Shown: piece after piece, positions 54,609 through 62,768 of the stretch
How positions within the stretch are numbered: the stretch's first letter is position 1
How the letters are laid out: every line of letters begins with the position of its first letter
Assembly (NCBI GenBank): GCA_024103005.1
Contig: JAGFJA010000049.1
Coordinates: 1-64,000 of the forward strand
Source: Saprospiraceae bacterium
Lineage (GTDB): Bacteria > Bacteroidota > Bacteroidia > Chitinophagales > Saprospiraceae
Length of the DNA: 64,000 bases
Direction: 5' to 3'
Notes under the pieces: generated by a model
The model's input: the letters and a program-made list of their open reading frames with translations, nothing else
The model's database searches: none
Told to the model about the DNA's origin: nothing
Translations under genes and position numbers: made by a program

Positions 54609-56270
54609 TTATTTTTTCTTAAAACCATCTTTGAGTGAAACAGTTCGGTTAAAGATAAGTTTATCCTTCGAGCTGCTCTTATCAGGACAAAAGTATCCCA
54701 GACGCATAAACTGATAATATTGTCCGGCCTCATCTGTCGCCAAAGCCTGCTCACCTTTCGCATTATCAACGATTTTCAGCGAATCTTTATTGATATAGGA
54801 TTTAAAATCTCCTTCCTCATTTTGTGGATTTTCTACCAAAAACAACCTGTCATATAGCCTGACTTCAAAATCAACGCAATCTTTGGCATTAACCCAGTGG
54901 ATTACGCTCTTGACCTTAAGCCCGGATGTATCCTGACCGCTCTTACTTTCAGGCACATAGCTGCATTTCAGCCCGGTTAAATTGCCTTCACCATCTTTCA
55001 CGACGTCTTCACACTTGATTATGTATGCATTTTTCAATCTGACCATAGAGCCGGGAGACAACCTGAAAAATCCATCTGTTGGATTCAGCATAAAATCATC
55101 CTGTTCGATATATATTTCATTTGAAAAAGTCATGTTCCGTAATCCGGCAGAAGGATCTTCCGGATTATTTTCTGCAGGCAGCAATTCATGAAAAGTGTCA
55201 GTCAGATTGGTAATTGTAACTTTTAGAGGGTTCAAAACAGCCATCCGTCGAAGAGCGATTTTATTCAAATCTTCGCGCACACAAAATTCTAACAATCCGA
55301 AATCAATGACATTTTCCCTTTTGGCTATACCCACCCTTGTAGCAAAATCCCGAATGCTTGCAGGTGTATAACCTCGTCTTCTTAACCCTGAAATCGTGGG
55401 CATACGCGGGTCATCCCAGCCTGCAACATAACCTTCATTAACCAATTGGAGTAATTTCCGTTTACTCATTACGGTATAATTAAGATTTAGTCTCGCAAAC
55501 TCATATTGTTGTGACGGAAAGATTTCAATTTTTTCTATAAACCAATTGTACAACGGGCGATGATGAATAAACTCCAGCGTACAGATTGAATGCGTTACCT
55601 GTTCGATGCTGTCACTCTGCCCGTGAGCAAAGTCATACATCGGATAAATACACCACTTGTCTCCGGTGCGATGATGATGGGCGTGTTTGATCCGATAAAT
55701 TACAGGGTCTCTCATCAACATATTTGGTGAAGCCATATCTACTTTTGCTCTGAGAACTTTCTCTCCGTCTTTATACTTGCCATCTTTCATTTCAGCAAAC
55801 AAACGCAGATTCTCCTCGACAGTCCTGTTGCGATAAGGGCTTTCTTCGCCGGGAACCGTCGGGCTGCCTTTTTGAGCAGCAATTTCTTCCGGAGTGGAAT
55901 CATCCACATAAGCTAACCCTTTGTTTATCAACTTAATAGCAAATTGATGCAACTGTTCAAAGTAGTCACTTGCAAAGAACTCGTTATCCCATTCAAATCC
56001 AAGCCAGCGGATATCATCTTTGATAGAATCAACATATTCAACATCTTCGGTAACCGGATTTGTATCGTCAAACCTAAGATTTGTCATGCCACCGTATTTA
56101 TCTGCCAAACCAAAATTAAGACAAATGGATTTTGCGTGACCAATGTGAAGATAACCATTGGGTTCGGGTGGGAACCTCGTCAAAACTCTGCCTCCGTGTT
56201 TACCTGTTTTCAGGTCATTTTCAATTATCTCTTCAAGAAAGTTCAGACTTTCACTTTTATCTATGCTCAT
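54609..56270 (-). CDS. glnS: Glutaminyl-tRNA synthetase
   Basis: A 553-residue class I synthetase of GlnRS type. The HIGH motif is H42-I-G-H45 in PPEPNGYLHIGHAKS, followed by RFDDTNPVTEDVEYVD; the KMSKS-type motif is VMSKRKLLQLV near residue 265. The C-terminal two beta-barrels carry the anticodon-binding region. Having GlnRS means tRNA-Gln can be charged directly rather than only through the GatCAB route. First gene of a four-gene run with a promoter box 20 bases upstream. Confidence 0.96.
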   Translation of the reverse strand: MSIDKSESLNFLEEIIENDLKTGKHGGRVLTRFPPEPNGYLHIGHAKSICLNFGLADKYGGMTNLRFDDTNPVTEDVEYVDSIKDDIRWLGFEWDNEFFASDYFEQLHQFAIKLINKGLAYVDDSTPEEIAAQKGSPTVPGEESPYRNRTVEENLRLFAEMKDGKYKDGEKVLRAKVDMASPNMLMRDPVIYRIKHAHHHRTGDKWCIYPMYDFAHGQSDSIEQVTHSICTLEFIHHRPLYNWFIEKIEIFPSQQYEFARLNLNYTVMSKRKLLQLVNEGYVAGWDDPRMPTISGLRRRGYTPASIRDFATRVGIAKRENVIDFGLLEFCVREDLNKIALRRMAVLNPLKVTITNLTDTFHELLPAENNPEDPSAGLRNMTFSNEIYIEQDDFMLNPTDGFFRLSPGSMVRLKNAYIIKCEDVVKDGEGNLTGLKCSYVPESKSGQDTSGLKVKSVIHWVNAKDCVDFEVRLYDRLFLVENPQNEEGDFKSYINKDSLKIVDNAKGEQALATDEAGQYYQFMRLGYFCPDKSSSKDKLIFNRTVSLKDGFKKK

Positions 56271-56290
56271 GGATTAATAATATATGACCA

Positions 56291-56298
56291 CAAAATTA
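56291..56298 (-). promoter_or_regulatory. Bacteroidota -7 box for the glnS operon
   Basis: Reads TAATTTTG on the minus strand, an exact TAnnTTTG match, 20 bases before the glnS start. Confidence 0.5.
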
Positions 56299-57001
56299 AC
56301 TAAAATTGTTATATCTGCTAAATAACCGATTTTTTATAAGCATTCATATCCATCACCATAAAATTCTAATGACTATTGTCCGATTAAAACAATAACGGCG
56401 TATAACTCACATCTTCATTTGCAAATAATGTAATAAAAGTCGCATTTTCGAAAATGTACTAATCGATAAGAATATAGATAGCTTTCAAATCCAGGAAACT
56501 CAATATAATCAGGCTTAAATGTTCGAAAAATGAAGCCACATTATATGCTTACCATTAATATCTCAAGTAGTGGAGTCTGCATATATCAGAAAGTCTTAAT
56601 GATATAAATTATTAAAATTACATTCATATATATTGTTGTTTATGTGCTACTTATGTCGATTTCTGTATTTACTGACTAAATTCTAGTTGCAATTCCTCTT
56701 ATATTGACCCTAAAGTCTCATCGACTGGCATTTGGGTAATTATAAAGTCAGGGAAATCAAACGGACGAAGCCCCACCAAACGGCGAAACCAACAAACAAC
56801 GGAGCTAACAAACTACTCAATAACGACATTCTCAAACCGAACTCCTGAATTAAATCGACACTCGGAAACTTCAGTTAAATAGTACCCAAACTTCAGCTAT
56901 TTTCATTATCCCATAAAGAAATTTCAAAAAAAAATCAAATTCCATTTCTCAATACTGAATCATACCAATTACCTTTATATTGCTATAAATACTAAGCTAA
57001 A
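56299..57001. other. Intergenic region before the M60 gene
   Basis: About 700 bases, mostly AT-rich. A central patch (about 56740-56860) is GC-richer than its surroundings and holds a hydrophobic minus-strand small open frame, listed separately. TACCTTTA (56970-56977), one base off the promoter box, is 24 bases before the M60 start and is the best promoter candidate. Nothing else was recognised. Confidence 0.45.
56740..56829 (-). CDS. Possible 29-residue hydrophobic small protein
   Basis: The frame reads a membrane-like peptide, opening MSLLSSLLAPLFVGFAVWWG and closing FVRLISLTL. An AGGAG sequence stands 12 bases before the ATG, which is notable in a genome that rarely uses Shine-Dalgarno sites, though the spacing is long. 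The frame is open upstream for 15 more codons to a TAA. Composition suits a small membrane protein or a gene remnant, but there is no independent support. Confidence 0.25.
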   Translation of the reverse strand: MSLLSSLLAPLFVGFAVWWGFVRLISLTL

Positions 57002-60000
57002 ATGAGAAAGAATTTTTTTTCGATACTTTTTATACTTTTTTCTGTTGGGACCGGATTTTCGCAAGTTCAAATGCCGGTTTATTATGCTACTTCATCTCAA
57101 AATCCTGAGCCCGGGCAAGATATAAGCAATGCCTTAGATGGCAATGTCAACACAGACTACCATACGAAATGGTATGAAAATGGAATACCTGACACATTGA
57201 CTTTTTATTTTTCAAGTATTGTTCAAAACGTCAACCGACTGGAATATACTCCCAGATTAGAAGGCTACAACGGAATCTGGTCAAAAATCAGCTTATTTTA
57301 TTCATCCGGATCAACTTCAGGTCAGTTCATTCCCGTAACGGATTCTTCTATCATCTGGCAGGTTGACAATGAAGTAAAAGAATTCTCCTTCCACACTGCC
57401 ATTACTGATATTAAGGCAATCAGAATCATCGTCGAAGAAGGTTATGATAACTTTTCGAGCTGTGCGGAGCTGAAATTTTTTGGAACACTTCCCCTTTTGC
57501 CTGACGGCAGTGACGACTGCAGCCTGAATGGACTAGAGGGATCAGTAAACAGAGATATTAAACTCACCATAGACCCCAACGGCTCAAGTGCATCTTCCTT
57601 CCAACCATTTGAAAATATTGAAAATAGTTTTGACGGGAACTATAATACGCTTTACCACTCCAATTACGATGCCAACCCTGATAATTTTCCGATTGAACTG
57701 ATATATCATTTTTCCAATCATCCAACCATTGATTATTTTGTGTATTATCCGCGTCCCGACTGGAATCCGAATGGCAATTTCGGCAATGTCAAAATTTATT
57801 ACAACACCGCATCCAATCCTGATTACATTTATTTGAAGGATTTTGATTTCAAAATGAAAAATCTTCCGACTGAGGTCGCTATTCCGGCAACCACAGAGGT
57901 TAACAACATCAAAATAGTCGTGGAAAATGGCGCAAATAATTTTGCAAGTTGCGCAGAAATGGAATTTTATACCAAGGCAGATAGTTCCGATCAAAGTCCT
58001 TATGACGACATTTTCGGGGATGAATTATATACTACATTAAAAGCTGGTGTGCAGCAGGCACAAATAGATACCATAGCTTCACCGTTTTTTAAAGCACTTG
58101 CACAGTGTATCTATAACAGTTCATTCGATACAGAAAACCGGGTACGCACCTATCATGCCTACGAATCCATTGATCATCTGCGACAAAGATTGAAAGTCTC
58201 ATCGTATGACCAATATGAAAACCCTACAGGAATTGTATTTGACAAGGACCTTCATGCAATCGTTGCAGCCAAAGGTATCGGAGAACAGCAAGTTTATCTC
58301 AAAGTTCATAATTGGGCGAACGAACCATCTCAGGCTGACCACATCTACCTCCTCAGAGACGGCATCAATAGTATTATGATGAAAGATACAGGACTTGCCT
58401 ATATTTCCTTTTATGTTGATACACCCGAAACAGCTCAGCCTATAACCCTCAATATTATCAACGGTCGCATCAATGGTTATTTTAATCCTGATACTGACAA
58501 TGCCGGTGATTGGGTCAAGTTAATGACCAATCAGGCATATCCTAAATTAGATATCCTGGGTAAATATGTTCACCTGGTGTATGACAAATCAGCACTCCGA
58601 AACAATTCTCCTTTTGATGGTCATCATCTCATAGAAGTCTATGATACCATAGTCAACTGGCAAAAAATCCAGATGGGCCTTTATAAATACAACTATGAAT
58701 ACAACAATCATATCCTTGCCATCTGTGAGACCGGTGGAGGATATTACGCAGGTGGTGAAGGTGCCCATTTTGACCTCACATGGGGACCCGAAGCAATTAC
58801 CAACCCAAATAAGTTGGGCCTATGGGGCATCGCCCATGAATTCGGCCATGTCAATCAAATCCGACCCGGGCTTAATTGGATAGGAACAACTGAAGTTACA
58901 AATAACATCTATTCCCTGTGGGCTGATTACCACCAAAACAAAGAAAATAAATTATATACCCGTCTGGAAGAAGAACGCTTTACCAATGGAGATGCAACTC
59001 AAAACTGGAGTATCAACAGGTTTAATATATGCCTCGACTCCACCTATGTCAACGGTAAAGCCTTGCAGGATGTCAGCAATGACTACCCTTTCAAAGTATT
59101 GGTACCATTCTGGCAACTCGAACTGTACTATCAACTGGCAGGTGCATGTCGAAATGCTCCGATTCTGACTTATGAAACTAACCCGCCTGTACAGGGAATA
59201 GATTATGCCCATTGGTACGGTTATGTGGCACAACAAGCCCGCACACTTTCGACTTATGATATGACAAATGGTGAGCACCTGCTTAACTTTGTCAAATTTA
59301 CATGCGAGGCAGTGCAGGAGGATCTGTCCGACTTTTTCATAAAAACCGGCTTCCTCAGGCCTATTGACAAAGACATTGACGATTACGGAATTGGCAGGCT
59401 TACCATCACACAAGATCAGATAGACCAGTTGATTCAGTATATAAAATCTCATTTCCCCAACAAGCCGGTTTCGCCTGTCATTCACTATATTACAGCTCTC
59501 ACCAAGGACATTTATCTTTATCGCAGGGAGCTTTCAGGAGAAACAGGTGAAGGAGTTACACTCGTAACAGATGAAGTGTCTCCTTATCTGCTAATAGATC
59601 ACTCTGTGTGGCAAAATCCGGTAGCATTTGAGACCTACGATAGCACAGGTACATTAAAGCACGTCACCTTAAGCGGCACGGGCGACATTACCAATAAGAC
59701 AACCTCTGTCCTATACAGAGAAGGTGATTATCAGGTCTATGCTGTAGGCTTCGATGGCAAAAAAATTCTCGTGTACCCCAAAGAAATAGTAAACAGTAAA
59801 AAAAATAATGCCTTGCGGCATTTTACTGTCTTTCCCAATCCGGTAAATTCTATTCACAATATTCATCTGGAAGTAAAGAATGAACAAGGAATGTACCGAT
59901 GCGATATTTACAATAACTTGGGTAAAAATGTCTTCCAATCAAATGGAAATCTAAAGTCGATCAATAAAGCAATTAACGGGATAAATGAATTATCTCCCGG

Positions 60001-60064
60001 AACATACTTCATTACATTAAGGCAGGGGAAAAATGTTTTAAATTCCCGATTTATAATCAACTAA
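57002..60064 (+). CDS. Secreted M60-family metallopeptidase with two discoidin-like domains and T9SS sorting domain
   Basis: A 1020-residue exported protein. A signal peptide (1-20, ending GFSQ) is followed by two F5/8 type C-like carbohydrate-binding domains (about 22-160 and 185-325), both with the pattern NALDGNVNTDYHTKW / NSFDGNYNTLYHSNY. The M60/enhancin-like domain spans about 380-800, with zinc ligands H612 and H616 in AHEFGHVNQIRPGLNW, catalytic E613, and E631 as the likely third ligand. The last 75 residues or so are a T9SS sorting domain (VFPNPVNSIHNIHLE through SPGTYFITLRQG). M60 enzymes cleave mucin-type glycoproteins, so an extracellular glycoprotein substrate is likely. Ten bases precede the CotH-like gene. 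Confidence 0.93.
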   Translation: MRKNFFSILFILFSVGTGFSQVQMPVYYATSSQNPEPGQDISNALDGNVNTDYHTKWYENGIPDTLTFYFSSIVQNVNRLEYTPRLEGYNGIWSKISLFYSSGSTSGQFIPVTDSSIIWQVDNEVKEFSFHTAITDIKAIRIIVEEGYDNFSSCAELKFFGTLPLLPDGSDDCSLNGLEGSVNRDIKLTIDPNGSSASSFQPFENIENSFDGNYNTLYHSNYDANPDNFPIELIYHFSNHPTIDYFVYYPRPDWNPNGNFGNVKIYYNTASNPDYIYLKDFDFKMKNLPTEVAIPATTEVNNIKIVVENGANNFASCAEMEFYTKADSSDQSPYDDIFGDELYTTLKAGVQQAQIDTIASPFFKALAQCIYNSSFDTENRVRTYHAYESIDHLRQRLKVSSYDQYENPTGIVFDKDLHAIVAAKGIGEQQVYLKVHNWANEPSQADHIYLLRDGINSIMMKDTGLAYISFYVDTPETAQPITLNIINGRINGYFNPDTDNAGDWVKLMTNQAYPKLDILGKYVHLVYDKSALRNNSPFDGHHLIEVYDTIVNWQKIQMGLYKYNYEYNNHILAICETGGGYYAGGEGAHFDLTWGPEAITNPNKLGLWGIAHEFGHVNQIRPGLNWIGTTEVTNNIYSLWADYHQNKENKLYTRLEEERFTNGDATQNWSINRFNICLDSTYVNGKALQDVSNDYPFKVLVPFWQLELYYQLAGACRNAPILTYETNPPVQGIDYAHWYGYVAQQARTLSTYDMTNGEHLLNFVKFTCEAVQEDLSDFFIKTGFLRPIDKDIDDYGIGRLTITQDQIDQLIQYIKSHFPNKPVSPVIHYITALTKDIYLYRRELSGETGEGVTLVTDEVSPYLLIDHSVWQNPVAFETYDSTGTLKHVTLSGTGDITNKTTSVLYREGDYQVYAVGFDGKKILVYPKEIVNSKKNNALRHFTVFPNPVNSIHNIHLEVKNEQGMYRCDIYNNLGKNVFQSNGNLKSINKAINGINELSPGTYFITLRQGKNVLNSRFIIN

Positions 60065-60074
60065 TGGTGTAAAA

Positions 60075-61991
60075 ATGAATAAGAATTTCTTACTACTAAT
60101 CTGCATATTCATTTCTTTCCGGCTGTTCGGTCAATCAATCAAAAGCGATGTGAATACAACCGGAAACTTTAGCCTCCCGGCAATTGAAGATTTTGTTAAT
60201 CCAAGGAATATTTTATCCCTTGACAGCAGTGCACTACCCATCCTGAAAATTGAAACCAATGGCCAGGAAATTGTGGATGATCCAAAGATCCAGGCAACAC
60301 TGCAAATAATCTCCAACGATCAGGGAAATTTTAATTACGTCAATGATACCAATTATACATACTCCGGATACATCGGCATCGAAATAAGAGGGTCAAGCTC
60401 ACAGTCGTTTCCTAAAAAATCTTATGGATTAGAAACATGGGACGCAACCGGAGACGACATCGATGCTTCACTCTTAGGCATGCCAAAAGAAAGCGATTGG
60501 GTTCTCAATGCCCATTATACAGACAAAACCTTATTCAGAAACAATCTGTCCTATGAATTATTTAATCAAATGGGTCATTACGCCCCTCGAACACAATTGG
60601 TTGAAGTTATTCTGAATGGTGAATACCGGGGTGTTTATTCCTTTATGGAAAAAATAAAACGCAATAAAAATCGGGTAAATATTCCGAAAATGTCCGAAGA
60701 TGCCAATTCCGGAAGTGCCCTAACCGGTGGTTATATTTTTAAAATTGACCGTGCAAACGGCAGTGGTGGCGATGGTTGGCAATCCAAATTTGAAATACCT
60801 GCCAGACCCGGGGAATACACTACTTTTCTGTATGAATATCCTAAAGATGACAAAATAACCACACCACAAAAAATCTACTTGCAATCTTTCGTAGATAGTT
60901 TTGAACAGGCCATGTATTCAGACCAATTTACAGACCCGGTCAATGGCTGGAGGAAATATGCCGATGAACTCTCGATGATTGACTTTATGCTGGTGCAGGA
61001 AATGTCAAAAAATGTAGATGCCTATCGCCTGAGCACCTTCCTTTACAAAACCGCAGATAACGAAGATAATAAAATTCACTTCGGTCCGGTATGGGATTTC
61101 GATATTGCGTGGTTCAATGCGGATTACTGTGAAGCCTTCAAACCGGAAGGATGGGCATATAATAACAATTACATCTGTTGGGACGGCAGATCACCTTTCT
61201 GGTGGGAGAAAGTAATGACCGATCCGCTCTTCCTTCAAAATTTAAAATGTCGCTGGGAATCCCTGCGACAGACTATTTTATCGACGACCAATATTGGCAG
61301 CATCATCAACAGTTATGTAGATAAGATGGCAGGTGCAGAGGATCGCAATTTTGAAAAATGGCCTATTCTTGGTGTCTATGTCTGGCCCAATCCTCAACCT
61401 ATACCTGATACTTATGAAGGTGAAATAAATAAATTAAGATATTGGATAAATGTCAGATTTGCCTGGATGGACAATATTATCCAAACCATCAGCCCGGATG
61501 TTCACATTAATATTGAATCTACCTATAATGCCGATGAAGACCAATATCATTTTACGCATGGAGATGCCTTAGGCGGCAGTTTTTCATGGGATTTTGGTGA
61601 CGGCACAAATTCTACGGAAGCCAATCCTGCCCATCACTATGAAAATCCTGGAGATTATGTCGTTACTGTCAATTATAATAATGGCTTCGGATGCGATCAA
61701 AGTGCAACCTACATCTTAAAGGTATCCGGACTCAGTAATCATGACCTTAACCAATCAAATTTAATCCTCTACCCCAATCCCACTGGTGACTTCTTCTATC
61801 TGAATACAGAATTTATCACAGGAATAAGTAAATTAAAAATTACAACTACGGGTGGAACTCAGGTTTATTCAACTACCATTGGTAAAGGGAAACATGAAAA
61901 AATTGATGTAAGGAACTTACCCGGAGGAATATACCTGATAACTCTTCTGTCAGAAAACCATATCTCACAGGGGAAATTAGTCAAGTTATAG
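60075..61991 (+). CDS. Secreted CotH-like protein with PKD and T9SS sorting domains
   Basis: A 638-residue exported protein with signal peptide (1-19, ending LFGQ). The CotH kinase-like domain spans about 85-440, recognised by GIEIRGSSSQSFPKKSYGLE, ESDWVLNAHYTDKTLFRN, NGEYRGVYSFMEKIKRNKNR, and GPVWDFDIAWFNADY. A PKD domain follows (SFSWDFGDGTNSTEANPAHH), then a T9SS sorting domain (LYPNPTGDFFYLNTEF through PGGIYLITLLSE). CotH proteins in spore formers phosphorylate coat proteins; in Bacteroidota the substrates are unknown. The gene directly follows the M60 peptidase gene and is probably co-transcribed. Confidence 0.93.
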   Translation: MNKNFLLLICIFISFRLFGQSIKSDVNTTGNFSLPAIEDFVNPRNILSLDSSALPILKIETNGQEIVDDPKIQATLQIISNDQGNFNYVNDTNYTYSGYIGIEIRGSSSQSFPKKSYGLETWDATGDDIDASLLGMPKESDWVLNAHYTDKTLFRNNLSYELFNQMGHYAPRTQLVEVILNGEYRGVYSFMEKIKRNKNRVNIPKMSEDANSGSALTGGYIFKIDRANGSGGDGWQSKFEIPARPGEYTTFLYEYPKDDKITTPQKIYLQSFVDSFEQAMYSDQFTDPVNGWRKYADELSMIDFMLVQEMSKNVDAYRLSTFLYKTADNEDNKIHFGPVWDFDIAWFNADYCEAFKPEGWAYNNNYICWDGRSPFWWEKVMTDPLFLQNLKCRWESLRQTILSTTNIGSIINSYVDKMAGAEDRNFEKWPILGVYVWPNPQPIPDTYEGEINKLRYWINVRFAWMDNIIQTISPDVHINIESTYNADEDQYHFTHGDALGGSFSWDFGDGTNSTEANPAHHYENPGDYVVTVNYNNGFGCDQSATYILKVSGLSNHDLNQSNLILYPNPTGDFFYLNTEFITGISKLKITTTGGTQVYSTTIGKGKHEKIDVRNLPGGIYLITLLSENHISQGKLVKL

Positions 61992-62090
61992 GGAAAACAA
62001 AAGAGTTGTATTCTGTGTCTTTAAAATTAAATCACGGAATAAAAAAAATGACATTATGGCGTTGACAGATGTCCACTGATTTCTTTAAAA

Positions 62091-62111
62091 AACCATTAAG
62101 GCGTTATGGTT
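62091..62111. repeat. Degenerate inverted unit
   Basis: AACCAT (62091-62096) and ATGGTT (62106-62111) flank TAAGGCGTT, forming a hairpin that resembles the better-conserved units downstream. Confidence 0.45.
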
Positions 62112-62160
62112 ATACAACTAAATGCAGTTAATCCGATATGATTTCCTGCATGAAAAACCA

Positions 62161-62187
62161 AAACCATAAGGACGTAACGATGGCACT
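62161..62187 (+). repeat. 27-base palindromic repeat, copy 1
   Basis: Shares 25 of 27 bases with the copy at 62382-62408; the two differences are AA instead of CC after GGACGT. Outer arms CCAT and ATGG are kept. A partial third copy of the closing half, CCGATGGCGCT, occurs at 62228-62238. Confidence 0.75.
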
Positions 62188-62242
62188 TGAATCCCATTTT
62201 TAATCAACGTTCTTATAAAAGCTCGCACCGATGGCGCTTTTA

Positions 62243-62283
62243 AAATGAAATTACCGAAATGAAAAGTCTCGATAGAAACAACC
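62243..62283 (+). repeat. 41-base direct repeat, copy 1
   Basis: Matches 62413-62453 at 39 of 41 bases; it contains ACCGAAATGAAAAGTCTCGA then TAGAAACAACC. It is 55 bases after its palindromic partner, whereas the second copy is only 4 bases after. Confidence 0.75.
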
Positions 62284-62320
62284 TTGTGGTAGTATGATGA
62301 AAATAATAGAAACAAGTTTT

Positions 62321-62340
62321 GTAGGGATGCCCTTATGGTT
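62321..62340 (-). repeat. Related palindromic unit in opposite orientation
   Basis: Reads GTAGGGATGCCCTTATGGTT on the plus strand; the reverse strand starts AACCATAAGG like the forward units and contains the palindromic core AGGGCATCCCT. A GTAG tetranucleotide stands at its foot. Confidence 0.6.
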
Positions 62341-62381
62341 CGTTCAATCTCCTTTATGAATTTTCAAGTATTCAATTTTAA

Positions 62382-62408
62382 AAACCATAAGGACGTCCCG
62401 ATGGCACT
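62382..62408 (+). repeat. 27-base palindromic repeat, copy 2
   Basis: Contains the perfect inner palindrome GGACGTCC within CCAT...ATGG arms, so it can form a 20-base imperfect hairpin. Followed after four bases by the 41-base repeat. Confidence 0.75.
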
Positions 62409-62412
62409 GTGG

Positions 62413-62453
62413 AAATGAAATTACCGGAATGAAAAGTCTCGGTAGAAACAACC
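62413..62453 (+). repeat. 41-base direct repeat, copy 2
   Basis: Differs from copy 1 by two A-to-G changes, both of which sit at the ends of a possible TACCG/CGGTA stem that only this copy can pair completely. Confidence 0.75.
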
Positions 62454-62503
62454 CTATTAAGATATAGACACAGGGCTCAACTAAAAACCAAGAACTATAC
62501 TCA

Positions 62504-62758
62504 TTACAAATATATTAAACAGGAAACTATACTTATTAGCAAAATAAAGACAAGTACAACCCATTTAGGAAATAGAGAGAACGCTGAAAATTTTTCCACT
62601 TTACTAATTTTAGCAAATACCAATCCCACAACTACTAACATTAATAAAATAGTGATAAAGTAATAATCAGGGAATTTGGATCCAAATAAATATAGAAAAA
62701 AAATGGCTAATAATCCATTTATAACAGCTCTGTAAGATGAAGGCATTAAATCTTTCAT
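62504..62758 (-). CDS. Small membrane protein of AT-rich cassette
   Basis: An 84-residue protein with three predicted helices (about 10-25, 29-47 and 62-82) and almost nothing outside the membrane. I do not recognise a family. The start is the ATG giving MKDLMPSSYRAV, ten bases after the stop of the preceding lipoprotein gene; the frame is open further upstream but would then overlap that gene by 65 bases. Base composition is much richer in AT than the rest of the window. Pairing with an exported protein ending in a Gly/Ala-rich segment recalls toxin-immunity gene pairs, but this is conjecture. Confidence 0.6.
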   Translation of the reverse strand: MKDLMPSSYRAVINGLLAIFFLYLFGSKFPDYYFITILLMLVVVGLVFAKISKVEKFSAFSLFPKWVVLVFILLISIVSCLIYL

Positions 62759-62768
62759 GATATTAAAT

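Larger units (their letters stand above)
61992..62503. other. Non-coding region packed with dispersed repeats
   Basis: No gene is present between the CotH-like gene and the AT-rich cassette. The region holds two 27-base palindromic units, two 41-base direct repeats, an opposite-strand related unit at 62321-62340, and degenerate fragments at about 62052-62062 and 62091-62111, each detailed separately. Confidence 0.7.

Noticed and set aside
26255-56800. Shared WWGF motif between the frameshifted gene and the 29-residue frame as evidence of a repeated element
   Set aside because: At the DNA level only about eight bases (CCCCACCA) match, so the similarity is probably chance.
62085-62453. CRISPR array at the repeat cluster
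   Set aside because: Repeats are in both orientations, differ in length and are unevenly spaced, with no uniform spacers and no cas genes.
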